Source: JAGWRA01 sp963711505
GTDB lineage: Bacteria; Acidobacteriota; Vicinamibacteria; Vicinamibacterales; CAVVIG01
Direction of reading: 5' to 3'
DNA: 64,000 bases
Assembly (NCBI GenBank): GCA_963711505.1
Contig: CAVQEJ010000003.1
Coordinates: 2,604,001-2,668,000, forward strand
This document shows, piece after piece, positions 48,706 to 57,790 of the stretch. The position numbers and the translations under genes are program-made. The first letter of the stretch is position 1, and each line of letters begins with the position of its first letter. The notes beneath the pieces were generated by a model, which saw only the letters and a list, made by a program, of their open reading frames with translations, ran no database searches and had not been told where the DNA came from.

Positions 48706-50097
48706 ATGCGCCGGTCCACCCTCGTCCCGATCCTGATCCTGGCGGCCTGCTTCGTGCCGGCCGCCGCGCGGCCCGTTCTCGCCGACAGTCCCTGCATGGG
48801 GATCATCGTCGAGTCGGCGCGTGCGACCACGCTGCCTCTCGGCGATCGCGCGGCCATCACCACGGCCATCGCGAATGCCATCCAGCCGTCCGTCCCGCTG
48901 GCGACCGTCATCGCTCCGAGCGGCTTGCCAGGCGCGGTGCCGGCGCTCCAGCGGTCGATGACCGCCGTCGTCTGGACCGACGCAGCAATTGGATCGCGGG
49001 CCTCGGTAAGCCTCCACGTCCTCGACCCCGCGAACGGGTCGACGATGTTCCGCGCCGGGCAGGTGGTCGCCGCGGCCGGCGCGCAGAGCGCCCTGGTGGC
49101 CATGGCGGCGCAGGCCGGCCGGGCGATCGCCCCCCAGCTCTTCTGCATGGGGCTGACCGAGCATGCCGTCGTCATCAACTTCGACAATCCGGCGGAGCGG
49201 ACGCACCGGTTCACCACGAAGGTCACCGACCTGCGCGGTCAGCCGGCGTCCGGCCAGCAGGTCACCTTCTCGCTGAACCCGTCGGACGGCGCGACGCTCC
49301 AGCCGTTTGTGAGTCCGATTGCGAACGGCGAGGCCGCCACGACGTTCACGATGGAGCAGCAGAGCGACTTCACGCTGAAGGCGGAGATGGAGCCTCCGCA
49401 CCAGGATCCGCTTCACGACGAGGCGGCCATCACGGCGGACGGGAACTGGGAGATCGAGATCGACGGTGTGCGCGACCTGGACGCCAACCAGATCTCGCAC
49501 GCCAGTCAGGGGCTGGTCGGCGGACTCGTGCAGGCGATGCGCTCGTTCATGAGGATGGACGGCGGCGATCCGGTGTTCAAGGGGACGGGAACGGAGATGG
49601 ACCAGCTCGTCGTGAAGCCGACGCGGACGGCGGCCGGCCTCACCGGCACGGCCGACTGGTCGGCGGAGATCAACACCCCGTGGATCTCCATGCACAACGC
49701 GGCCTGGAACGTGATCGCCCGCGTGAAGCCGTACACGATCAAGAGTCAGGCGCCGTTCGTGGGCACGTTCGTGGGCGGCGATCAGCACCACCTGCACATC
49801 GAGATCCACCAGCTCGCCACGATGCCCGTCGAGGGTGGTGCCGGCTCGGGCACGGGCACGTTCAGGAATCCCAACGGCCCCGGGCAGCTCGGGCCGATGA
49901 CGGTGCCCCTCCAGCCGGGATGGACCGGCAGCGCCGAGTTCGACCTGAGCACGGACATCGTCCTGCCCAGCGCCCAGGTCGTGCGCACATTTGGCGGAAC
50001 CCCGCCGACGGTCGTGTCCGGCTCCGACCAGCTCGGGTCGTGGGTGTACTCGATCACCGTGCGCCTCGCGCACGCGGCGCCCGCTCCCCGCCGCTAG
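48706..50097 (+). CDS. secreted protein with Ig-like domain, unknown function
   Basis: The 463-residue product has a signal peptide (LVPILILAACFVPAAARPVLA). The N-terminal part (about 30-150) has two Cys. An Ig-like segment follows (about 155-240), with KVTDLRGQPASGQQVTFSL and GEAATTFTM, like bacterial Big domains. The rest is beta-rich (GTGTFRNPNGPGQLGP, WTGSAEFDLS). No enzyme motif is visible. It ends at a CTAG whose two strands provide the stop codons of this gene and of the convergent caspase-like gene. Confidence 0.6.
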   Translation: MRRSTLVPILILAACFVPAAARPVLADSPCMGIIVESARATTLPLGDRAAITTAIANAIQPSVPLATVIAPSGLPGAVPALQRSMTAVVWTDAAIGSRASVSLHVLDPANGSTMFRAGQVVAAAGAQSALVAMAAQAGRAIAPQLFCMGLTEHAVVINFDNPAERTHRFTTKVTDLRGQPASGQQVTFSLNPSDGATLQPFVSPIANGEAATTFTMEQQSDFTLKAEMEPPHQDPLHDEAAITADGNWEIEIDGVRDLDANQISHASQGLVGGLVQAMRSFMRMDGGDPVFKGTGTEMDQLVVKPTRTAAGLTGTADWSAEINTPWISMHNAAWNVIARVKPYTIKSQAPFVGTFVGGDQHHLHIEIHQLATMPVEGGAGSGTGTFRNPNGPGQLGPMTVPLQPGWTGSAEFDLSTDIVLPSAQVVRTFGGTPPTVVSGSDQLGSWVYSITVRLAHAAPAPRR

Positions 50098-51608
50098 ATC
50101 GGCTTGTCGCAGGGCGAGGCGACGGCCCGCGCCTCGACGAGATCCAGCAATCCCAGCACCTTGCTCAGCCGCGGCAGGATGTCGCGGTTGCGCGCCTCGA
50201 GCATCGCGATCCGCTCGAGCGTCACCAACTCCTCGGGCGACGGACGGTCGGCGGAGCCGCGCCCGCCGTGCACCTCGCGCTCCAGTTCCTGGAGCGCCGC
50301 CGCCAGCGGCGCGCTGTTGGACACCAGGATCCCGATCATCCGCCGGACGGCCGCGTGGGCCGCGGGAATCGTGGGGGGCACGCCGTTCTTCGGGAGCAGC
50401 GGCACCGCCTCCCGGCCGCCGCGCGCCAGCAGTGGGCCATGGCCGCCGGCCGCGGTGAACTCGATCGGGTTGGTGACGAACTCACCACGGCTGAACTGAG
50501 CGTAGAGCTGCGCCTTCTTCTGCGCCTCGGGCGACTGCGGATCGTTCTGGAGCATCGCGTCTTCCGCCCGCCAGACGGCATTCGTGCGCTCCAGCAACTG
50601 CCGGATGATGGTCTGGTAGTTCGCCGACCGGCGCAGGAGCAGATCCAGCGGTTCGGTCGGCTTCGGCGGGATCCTGTCGCCGCCCAGGTAGCCCATCGTG
50701 ACCCGGGTGGGATGCGCCTTGAGGTACTTGGAGAGGTACGGATACACGTCGGTGGTCCCGAGATCCCACGCGCCCAGCGACTGGTCCACGCCGTAGATCG
50801 CCGCGCGCAACGTCATCGCCGAGGCGGCGACGCCGCCGGCGGAGTAGAACCCGTCCTGCTGCTCGCGCTGCGGCATCTGCGCGAGAATCGTCAATCCGCC
50901 GGCCGCCGCGAGATCGGAGAACGTCCGGATGAACGGATAGCGCCTGCTGTCGAGGTACTGCGACAGCGCCGGGTCGCCCTGGACCGCGGGGAATCCGGGC
51001 GGCGCTTCCGACAGGCTGCACACGCCGCGCTTCTCCAGCAGGAACGTCGTCGCGCCGCCCGAGCAACTGCCGTCGATCACGATCAGGTTGATCCCCCGCC
51101 GCCCGGCGAGCGTCACCAGCGCGGAAATCTGGCCGGATGTGATCCAGCAGGCGTCGTGATTCGCCAGCCGCTGGCCGCCCTTGTCCACCTGGAACCCCTC
51201 CCGGTTCACGCGCGTCGTCGGATCGAGATAGACCCCGACGTTCAGGGCGCCGTCGCACTGGAACGACAGCACGAGCTCGTCGCCCGAGGCGATCGGCGTT
51301 CGCGCGGGCGCGGACGCCCAGGTCGCGCCGGGCACGGTGGTCGTCGTCCCCTGCAGATACGCGGCGATCAGGTTGTGGACGTTTTCGTGTTGGCGCACCG
51401 CGGCCTGCGCGTCCACCACCTGCGCGGCGTAACCGCGCCCGGCCATGGCGGTCGTGAAGGCCTTGGCCTCGGCTTCGAAGGCTGGTGCCTCGTTGTAGAA
51501 GACGAGCGCGTAGCGCCGGTGGCTCTCCGCCGAGCCCGTCCGGGTGGCGGCCACGAGCGCGCAGGCGATGAGGATCGCGAGCGAAAGACGACGCACGAAA
51601 GGTGTCAT
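50094..51608 (-). CDS. secreted protein with a caspase-like (C14-type) core
   Basis: The 504-residue product has a signal peptide (LSLAILIACALVAATRTGSA). The next 170 residues follow the caspase-hemoglobinase order: a first strand RRYALVFYNEAP, an AEAKAFTTAMAGRGYAA helix, ENVHNLIAAYLQ, then SGDELVLSFQCDGA. In active caspases that last strand ends in the catalytic His, here replaced. The final strand LIVIDGSCSGG carries the nucleophile-like Cys182. The C-terminal half is helical. It may therefore be inactive, or use a different base. It shares an operon with the next gene upstream on the minus strand (13-bp gap). The fold call is by motif order only. Confidence 0.5.
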   Translation of the reverse strand: MTPFVRRLSLAILIACALVAATRTGSAESHRRYALVFYNEAPAFEAEAKAFTTAMAGRGYAAQVVDAQAAVRQHENVHNLIAAYLQGTTTTVPGATWASAPARTPIASGDELVLSFQCDGALNVGVYLDPTTRVNREGFQVDKGGQRLANHDACWITSGQISALVTLAGRRGINLIVIDGSCSGGATTFLLEKRGVCSLSEAPPGFPAVQGDPALSQYLDSRRYPFIRTFSDLAAAGGLTILAQMPQREQQDGFYSAGGVAASAMTLRAAIYGVDQSLGAWDLGTTDVYPYLSKYLKAHPTRVTMGYLGGDRIPPKPTEPLDLLLRRSANYQTIIRQLLERTNAVWRAEDAMLQNDPQSPEAQKKAQLYAQFSRGEFVTNPIEFTAAGGHGPLLARGGREAVPLLPKNGVPPTIPAAHAAVRRMIGILVSNSAPLAAALQELEREVHGGRGSADRPSPEELVTLERIAMLEARNRDILPRLSKVLGLLDLVEARAVASPCDKPI

Positions 51609-51621
51609 GGGAGTCTCGCAG

Positions 51622-52830
51622 CTAGGGAGCGGTCACCGAGAAATCGAACACGGCATCGAAGAGTCTGGCGTTTCCGGATCCGTCCGCGAATGTCGAGCCG
51701 TCGAACCGCATTCCGGCGTCGATCGGCCGCAGGACCACCGCGTACTCGCCCGGCTCGAGATCGACGGACGGCGTCAGCTCCACCAGGCCGGAGGAAAGAC
51801 GTCGCGCCTCGGCGGGCACCATCGTCTGCACGAATTTCTCGTACGGCTGCCAGTGGTCGTTGCTCGCCAGATTCTCGGCGCCCTTCGCGGCGCCGACGAT
51901 ACGCCACCCGTCCGACGTGGTCGCGAGGCGGACCAGCACGGGCACGAACGCGCTCGTGTCGATGTCGGGCAGGGCGTCGAAGCCCACGCGAATGGCGGGC
52001 CGCCCCGGCGCGACGCGCACGGCGGCCTGCCGGCCGGGAATCGCCCAGACCCAGGTCGTCGAGGCGCGCGTGAAGAAGTGGGCCAGTCCGCTGACCGCCG
52101 AGGACACGCCGGAATCGCCGAGCAGGCTCCCGAGGGATCCGGCCGCGTGCTCCTCCGCGCTCGCGACGGCATCCTGCGCGGCACCGCTCGTGAGCAGCGC
52201 GTTCACGGCGCGATCGCCGGCCAGCGCGACGAGGCTCTTGCCGCTCGCCCCGGGGACCCCGGCGACGCGGGCCGTGGTGTCCCGCAGTTCCAGGCGCGGA
52301 TCGGGCGCCGCGACGATCGCCCGGAGCTGACCGGGCGCGATGTCGGGAACCGGCGACGGAGCCGCAGCCGGCGCGGGCGCGACCGGCGCGATGGGACCGG
52401 CGGCGGACGCGGCGGCGCCCGATACGGCGCCTTCGGCCGCACTGCGCGCGCCGGCGAGCATCGCCGAGAACGCGGCGGACATGTCGGTGCGCGCGGCGCT
52501 CTCATGGTGCCCGGCGTCCGGGTCCGGCGGTCCGGCGGCAATCATCATCTCCGAGATGATGCGATCGGCGACGCCGTCTTCCTTGAGTGTCTTGAGCGCG
52601 GGTGGTGTGAGCTCGAAGGCGACCGGCCTGGCCGCGTCGATCTTCACGAGGATGGTCGCATCCGCCGTGCCGGCCTTGACGAGCGCAATCACGTCCGCGT
52701 TCGTCATGGCGCCCGGCGCCGGGATGCCCGATGGCGCGGGTGTCGCCGGCGATGGAGACCCGGCAGGCTGCTGGGCGCCGGCGGGCGCAGCGAGCATCAG
52801 CAGGAGCGCGACGCACGGAATCCGGCGCAT
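51622..52830 (-). CDS. secreted Ala/Pro-rich protein of unknown function
   Basis: The start at 52830 (RIPCVALLLMLAAPAGAQ) gives a signal peptide; an upstream in-frame ATG would only add a charged leader. Residues 40-100 form a helical module (NADVIALVKAGTADATILVKI, ELTPPALKTLKEDGVADRII) that I have seen in exported acidobacterial proteins with no assigned role. A low-complexity Ala-rich part follows (about 110-165). The C-terminal 200 residues look beta-rich. It is followed by the caspase-like gene on the same strand, and the two may act together outside the cell. Confidence 0.6.
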   Translation of the reverse strand: MRRIPCVALLLMLAAPAGAQQPAGSPSPATPAPSGIPAPGAMTNADVIALVKAGTADATILVKIDAARPVAFELTPPALKTLKEDGVADRIISEMMIAAGPPDPDAGHHESAARTDMSAAFSAMLAGARSAAEGAVSGAAASAAGPIAPVAPAPAAAPSPVPDIAPGQLRAIVAAPDPRLELRDTTARVAGVPGASGKSLVALAGDRAVNALLTSGAAQDAVASAEEHAAGSLGSLLGDSGVSSAVSGLAHFFTRASTTWVWAIPGRQAAVRVAPGRPAIRVGFDALPDIDTSAFVPVLVRLATTSDGWRIVGAAKGAENLASNDHWQPYEKFVQTMVPAEARRLSSGLVELTPSVDLEPGEYAVVLRPIDAGMRFDGSTFADGSGNARLFDAVFDFSVTAP

Positions 52831-53032
52831 GGCATCGTCCTCGGCTCGGGGCATGGCGCAGGCGCGTCTCCGCAGCCGAACGAATACTATATCGGCAAAA
52901 GCCGGCGGTTCAGCAGCGTGTTTGGTTCCCCCCCAACCCTCTGCTCCTGCCCTTCGGGCCTGGGCGGAACTGCCGGGATGGCGCGAAGGCGGCAGGCGTC
53001 GCGTCGTGATGGAAGGCCGGTCTGTCGGATAC

Positions 53033-53509
53033 TCACTGCGGCAGAGATAGATTCCTGGTGATCTGCCAGTGGCCTGCCGCATCGGCGGCCCAGACGGTCA
53101 GATAGCGGCCGGTCATCCGCACCCGCTGGCCCTTGTGCGGCGCGAACTGCAGCGTTGCGTGGCCCCACTCGTAGATGAGCGAGCCCTCGCGCCGGATGCC
53201 GTCCTGTGCCAGACCGCCGCCGACAGCCGGACCCGAGCTCGTGAGCCGGTCGCGCATGAAGCGGACGATGGCGTCGCGGCCGCGGACGACCTGACCGTCT
53301 GGCGCGATGAAGAGGGCGTCGGGGGCGAACTCCTGACCCGCCGCCGCCATGTCGCCCTGCCCTTTCATGGCGGCCACCCAGGAAGCGTTGGCCCGGGCGA
53401 TGGTCCGGCGCGCGGCCAACGGTACCGACGCCGTGTGTCGGCCGGCGGCGGCAGGCGCCGCTGCCATCGCTGCCACCGTTGTCACGACGATGAACGTGGC
53501 CGTCACCAT
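53033..53509 (-). CDS. secreted SnoaL/DUF4440-like (NTF2-fold) protein
   Basis: The 158-residue product has a signal peptide (TFIVVTTVAAMAAAPAAA). The mature domain begins RTIARANASWVAAMKGQGDMAAA and has FAPDALFIAPDGQVVRGRDAIVRFM, the typical order of DUF4440/SnoaL-like proteins with a cone-shaped NTF2 fold. It ends HWQITRNLSLPQ. Such domains often bind small molecules or act as isomerases; no function can be assigned. It lies downstream of the TetR gene on the same strand, 42 bp away. Confidence 0.75.
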   Translation of the reverse strand: MVTATFIVVTTVAAMAAAPAAAGRHTASVPLAARRTIARANASWVAAMKGQGDMAAAGQEFAPDALFIAPDGQVVRGRDAIVRFMRDRLTSSGPAVGGGLAQDGIRREGSLIYEWGHATLQFAPHKGQRVRMTGRYLTVWAADAAGHWQITRNLSLPQ

Positions 53510-53551
53510 GCACTCCTCCTCACGCCTTCAGCATCGATCGGAAGCAGCCGT

Positions 53552-54223
53552 TCATTCCGTGAGGCCACGTTCCGCTGCATCGCCGCCTTCGCTGACGTCT
53601 CCGCTCTTCCGCGAGGGCCGCAGGCTGTCGAGGTACGCGCACAGCGCCTCGGACGCCCGCCGCATCAGTTCCTGGTCCTGCGAATTCTTCGCCGTGCCCC
53701 AGATGCCCATCTGCCCGGCGACGATCAACGCCGCGGCTCCTTCCGGCGAGACGTCCGCGCGGACTCTCCCCTGCTGTTGTCCCCGCTCGAGCGCCGCGGC
53801 GAGCGCGTCGCGCCACGCGCGGTACCCCTGCTCGATGCGCTGGCGAAAGCCCTCGTCCAGAGGCGACATTTCCTGCGCCAGATTGTTCAGCGGGCAGCCG
53901 CATTCGAGCGGCGCGCCGGCCTCGACGTCTTCCGCGATGTTGCGACGCAGGGCGTTCTTGATCGCGTCGACCGGATCGGACTCCTGGTCGAGGGGATCGA
54001 GCCAGCGCCGCTTGCTCGCCGGCTGAATCATTTCGTCGACGACGGCATAGCCCAGGTCCTGCTTGCTCTTGAAATAGTGGAACAGGGCGCCTTTCGTCGC
54101 GCCGACGCTCGCCGCGATGTGGTTCAGGCTGCCGGCCTGGAAGCCGTTGCGGTAGAACTCCTCGAAGGCGGCACGGAGAATCCGGCTGCGCATGTCGTCC
54201 GCCGTTGCGACAGCTCTCACCAT
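53552..54223 (-). CDS. TetR/AcrR-family transcriptional regulator
   Basis: The product has 223 residues. The N-terminal helix-turn-helix is clear: RSRILRAAFEEFYRNGF, then ASVGATKGALFHYFKSKQDL. The ligand domain has GCPLNNLAQEMSPLDEGFR, a Cys-containing block seen in NemR/ComR-like members. These usually sense electrophiles or drugs. It is the second gene of an operon that starts at 54983, nine bases after the first. The promoter of that operon carries a perfect palindrome inside its spacer, which should be the operator for this protein, so autoregulation is likely. Confidence 0.9.
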   Translation of the reverse strand: MVRAVATADDMRSRILRAAFEEFYRNGFQAGSLNHIAASVGATKGALFHYFKSKQDLGYAVVDEMIQPASKRRWLDPLDQESDPVDAIKNALRRNIAEDVEAGAPLECGCPLNNLAQEMSPLDEGFRQRIEQGYRAWRDALAAALERGQQQGRVRADVSPEGAAALIVAGQMGIWGTAKNSQDQELMRRASEALCAYLDSLRPSRKSGDVSEGGDAAERGLTE

Positions 54224-54232
54224 GGCCCCTCC

Positions 54233-54983
54233 CTACCTGGCCGCCGGCGTGCCATCCGACCAGAAGGGAACACGCACGACGAACACCTGCAGAGGCGGCA
54301 GCGTCTTGTCGAGCGGGTTGTTTGCGTCCGACGCGAACCAGTAGGACGAGGAGGCAACCGGCGAATGGAGAGCGCCAGCGCCCCAGTCGGCGGGGTCGCG
54401 GTCGGGGACGAAGAACATGAGGTGCGAAATGTTGTGGCTGCCCTCGTCGGTCAGATAGGCGTCCCTGGACATCATGTAACTCATCGCGCCGGGTGCGAGT
54501 GGGGGGATCTGCTTGCTCGCGTACGCTTCGCGAATGGCGGCCACGCGCTGGTGGAGCGAGTCTCCGGCCAGCGACATCGCGGTCAGCCGATAGACAATCG
54601 GCAGCATGGTGCGAGCGGCTGCGGCATTCAGGCAGTCCGGCCCCTTGATCTTTGGACTCCACTTCTCGGCGAAGTCGATGCCGCTGGAGATGCCCCGCTC
54701 CACCATGCAGACGAAGCCATTCGTCCCCTTCACCGCCGTCTCCCAGCCGTGACGGCCGAGGACCAGAACCGTGGCGTCGCGCGAGATCGCTTCGGGCGCC
54801 GCGCTGCGAGCCAGGGCGATTTCGGCGGTGCGGTTCATCAGGGTACTCGGAGAGCGGCGCCATCTCGGGATAGCGCCGCTTGGCGTTCGGGCTCTGTGCG
54901 CGAGCCGACAGCGGCAGAAGTGTGAACACCAGGAGGCCCAGCGCGGATCTCCTGATCGTCGAGCGATTCGAGTGACGCGCCAT
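54233..54983 (-). CDS. exported protein of unknown function in the TetR operon (frameshifted)
   Basis: The start at 54983 gives MARHSNRSTIRRSALG and a signal peptide (LGLLVFTLLPLSARA). The frame slips near 54842 between MAPLSEY and MNRTAEIALARSAAPEAIS, after which the protein is continuous to 54233 (about 249 residues). Visible blocks are VLVLGRHGWETAVKGTNGF, FVCMVERG and HNISHLMFFVPDRDPADWG; the last looks like a substrate-binding loop, but I do not recognise the family. As the target-side gene of a TetR operon it may handle the compound that the regulator senses. This is an inference from position. Confidence 0.65.
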
Positions 54984-55029
54984 GGCAGAACGCCCTCCGC
55001 GGTGAGTGTCAGTGGCGGATACCGCGCAA

Positions 55030-55058
55030 AGCATACCGACCGGTCGGTATGCTGTCAA
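55030..55058 (-). promoter_or_regulatory. promoter with built-in TetR operator
   Basis: On the minus strand TTGACA (55058-55053) and TATGCT (55035-55030) are 17 bp apart. A 22-bp perfect palindrome at 55031-55052, made of GCATACCGACC and its reverse complement, fills the spacer and part of the -10. Bound TetR would block the polymerase. Its core ACCGACCGGTCGGT is the TetR-type operator form. Confidence 0.85.
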
Positions 55059-55260
55059 GCAACAGCTCGCACGCCTGAAAACAGGCCGGAATCCCAGCAC
55101 GGCAGTCGACGTCCTGCCGGAGGTCTCATCCTCTCCGCCGAGCGAGACAGGCAACTTCAGCCGGCGATCTTCCGTCTGAGTTCGGTAGCGCCGTATGGCG
55201 CGAGCTTCGCCGTGCTCCCATGGGCCGGCCGTGCGTCGCATCGTTTCCGGGATTCCGCTC

Positions 55261-57705
55261 ATGTTCAAACACGCCTTCCGTACCCTGGTCGCCGCTCCCG
55301 GCTTCACCCTGATCGCCAGCCTCACCCTGGCGCTCGGCATCGGGGCCAATACGGCCATCTTCAGCGTCGTCAATGCCGTGCTGCTTCAACCGCTCCCCTA
55401 CCCGCACTCCGACCGGCTGATGGTGTTGCGGGAGAGCAGCCGCCAGTTCCCGATGATGTCGATCTGCTTCGCCGACTATCAGGACTGGGTGGCCGACAAT
55501 CACAGCTTCAGCTACCTGGCCGCCTTTCGCGGCACCGGCGCGGTGCTCACCCGCCACGGGCTGCCGGTGATCCTCGACGGCCAGGATGCGACCTGGCAAT
55601 ACTTTCCGGCCCTGGGGATCGAGCCCGAGCTGGGGCGGACCTTCACGCAGGCGGACGACCGCGTGGGCGCTCCCGACGTGGTGATGATTGCCGACAGCCT
55701 GTGGCGCGACCGGCTGAATCACGACCCGAACATCCTGGGACAGACGCTGGACCTGAACGCCAAGCCGTACACCATCGTCGGCGTGATGCCGGCAGGCTTT
55801 CCCGGCCTCACCGATGCGAAGGACGCCCCCCAATACTGGGTGCCGCTCGGAGCTCAGGCGGTCAAGGGCTCGGGACTGACCGCAGCCGACCGCGGCAGCC
55901 ATCCCGGCCTGAGCGGCCTCGGGCGGCTCAAACCGGGCGTCACCCTGGCGGCCGCGCGCGCCGACATGGATCGCATCGCCCGCAACCTGGCTCAGCAATA
56001 TCCCAAGAGCAACACCGGGGAAGGGGTCCCGGTGCAGCCCTACCTCAACTACGTCGTCCGCAACGACGGACCGACGGCGCTGTGGGTGCTGCTCGCGGCG
56101 GTGGGAATGGTGCTGCTGATCGCCTGCGCCAACGTGGCCAACCTGCTGCTGGCGCGGGCGGCCGCGCGCCAGAAGGCCAACGCCATCCGGACCGCGCTGG
56201 GAGCTTCTCGCGGGCGCCTGATGCGGGAGCACCTCGTGGAAAGCCTGCTGCTGGCTCTGGTCGGCAGCGCGATGGGCCTGGCGCTGGCCTGGCTGGCCAT
56301 GCGCGAGGCGCCGGTGCTGCTCCAGCCGCTGGGAATGACCCGCACCGGCGGCATCGCGATCGACCTGTCGGTGCTGGGCTTCACCGTCGCGCTGGCGCTT
56401 GCGACGAGCGTGTTGTTCGGGCTGGCCCCGGCCTGGCATGCCTCGCAGACGGAAATCGCCGGCGTCCTGAAGGAAGGCGGACGCGACGCGGCGGCGGGTG
56501 GATCCGGCGGCCGGTTGCGGGCCAGCCTGGTGGTGCTGGAAATGGCGCTCGCGTTGGTATTGCTGGTGGGTGCGGGACTGTTGATCCGCAGCCTGCTGCA
56601 GTTGCAGCAGGTCAATCCCGGCTTCGAGCCCGCGGGCACGGTGTCGTTCCAGATCGACCTGCCGGAGGCCAAGTACCCGAAATCCGATCAGCAGCTCGTC
56701 TTCATGCGGGCGCTGCGCGAGAAGCTGACGCACATTCCGGGCGTGAGCGCGGTGGGCGGCATGTTTCCGCTGCCCTTCAGCGGCAACGACTGGGAGAACA
56801 ACTTCACCATCACCGGCCGTCCCGCCCCGCCGCCCGGGCAGGGTCCGTCGGCCAACTATGCGATGGTGCTCGGCGACGCCTTCCCCGCGCTGGGCGTTCA
56901 CCTGCTCCGCGGCCGCGTGTTCGACGATCACGACACGGCCACGTCCACGCCCGTGATCATGATCGACCAGATGTTCGCCGAACGCTACTGGCCTGGAGCG
57001 GATCCGGTGGAGGCGGCGCTGGGCCAGCAGGTGCACACCGGCGGCAAGGACCGCACCGTGGTGGGCGTGTTCGCCCGGGTCCTCGACTACGGCCTCGACG
57101 CGGCGACCGAGATGGACAAGCTGCCGGAAATGTACGTGCCCATCAGCCAGAGCGGCAACACGGGGGACACCAACTTCGTCCTGCGGACCTCGATGGGCGA
57201 TCCGCTGGCGCTGCGCTCCGCCATCGCCGAGGCGATCCACTCGCTGGATCCGGATCAGCCCCTGTTCCGCCTGCAGACGATGAACCAGAAGATCGACGCG
57301 TCGCTCGCCTCGCGGCAATTGACGCAGTGGCTCATGGGCGCCTTCGCCCTCCTGGCGCTGATACTGGCAGGGATTGGCATCTACGGCGTGCTCTCGTACG
57401 CCGTGGCGCAGCGCCGGCACGAGATCGGCATCCGCATGGCGCTCGGGGCGGACGCGGGCGAAGTCCTCGGCATGGTGATGCGGCAAGGCATGAAACTGGC
57501 CGTCGCGGGTGCAATCCTGGGGCTGGCGGCGGCGCTGGCGCTGGGACGGCTCGCCACCTCGTTCCTCTACGGCGTGTCCTGGGCCGACCCGGTCACCCTG
57601 ATTGCGGTACCCGCGGTGCTGCTGGGGATTGCCGCGCTTGCCTGCTACCTGCCGGCGCGGCGGGCGACCCGCGTGGATCCGGTGATCGCCCTGCACGGCG
57701 ACTAG
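55261..57705 (+). CDS. ADOP-family ABC permease (MacB-like, duplicated), second copy
   Basis: The product has 814 residues and is intact. The ATG at 55261 gives the standard start FKHAFRTLVAAPGFTLIASL, then ALGIGANTAIFSVVNAVLL and QPLPYPHSDRL. Two MacB-type core domains and two blocks of transmembrane helices follow; the second has HEIGIRMALGADAGEVLGMV, and the end is RATRVDPVIALHGD. There is no ATPase gene beside it. It is divergent from the TetR operon. The operator lies about 210 bp upstream of this start, so the permease might be co-regulated, but its own promoter is not clear. The likely role is transport of an amphiphile or a mechano-transmission protein, as for MacB. Confidence 0.88.
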   Translation: MFKHAFRTLVAAPGFTLIASLTLALGIGANTAIFSVVNAVLLQPLPYPHSDRLMVLRESSRQFPMMSICFADYQDWVADNHSFSYLAAFRGTGAVLTRHGLPVILDGQDATWQYFPALGIEPELGRTFTQADDRVGAPDVVMIADSLWRDRLNHDPNILGQTLDLNAKPYTIVGVMPAGFPGLTDAKDAPQYWVPLGAQAVKGSGLTAADRGSHPGLSGLGRLKPGVTLAAARADMDRIARNLAQQYPKSNTGEGVPVQPYLNYVVRNDGPTALWVLLAAVGMVLLIACANVANLLLARAAARQKANAIRTALGASRGRLMREHLVESLLLALVGSAMGLALAWLAMREAPVLLQPLGMTRTGGIAIDLSVLGFTVALALATSVLFGLAPAWHASQTEIAGVLKEGGRDAAAGGSGGRLRASLVVLEMALALVLLVGAGLLIRSLLQLQQVNPGFEPAGTVSFQIDLPEAKYPKSDQQLVFMRALREKLTHIPGVSAVGGMFPLPFSGNDWENNFTITGRPAPPPGQGPSANYAMVLGDAFPALGVHLLRGRVFDDHDTATSTPVIMIDQMFAERYWPGADPVEAALGQQVHTGGKDRTVVGVFARVLDYGLDAATEMDKLPEMYVPISQSGNTGDTNFVLRTSMGDPLALRSAIAEAIHSLDPDQPLFRLQTMNQKIDASLASRQLTQWLMGAFALLALILAGIGIYGVLSYAVAQRRHEIGIRMALGADAGEVLGMVMRQGMKLAVAGAILGLAAALALGRLATSFLYGVSWADPVTLIAVPAVLLGIAALACYLPARRATRVDPVIALHGD

Positions 57706-57790
57706 CCGTCAGCCGTCGCCGCCAGAAGGATCTCACGTCCGAGCGCCGAGCACCGAGCACCGAGCAAGGAGGAGGGCTGCAGAAGAATCG
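57706..57790. repeat. short GAGCACC tandem repeat
   Basis: CCGAGCACCGAGCACCGAG at about 57743-57761 is a seven-base tandem repeat (CGAGCAC) in the gap between convergent genes. Confidence 0.5.
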
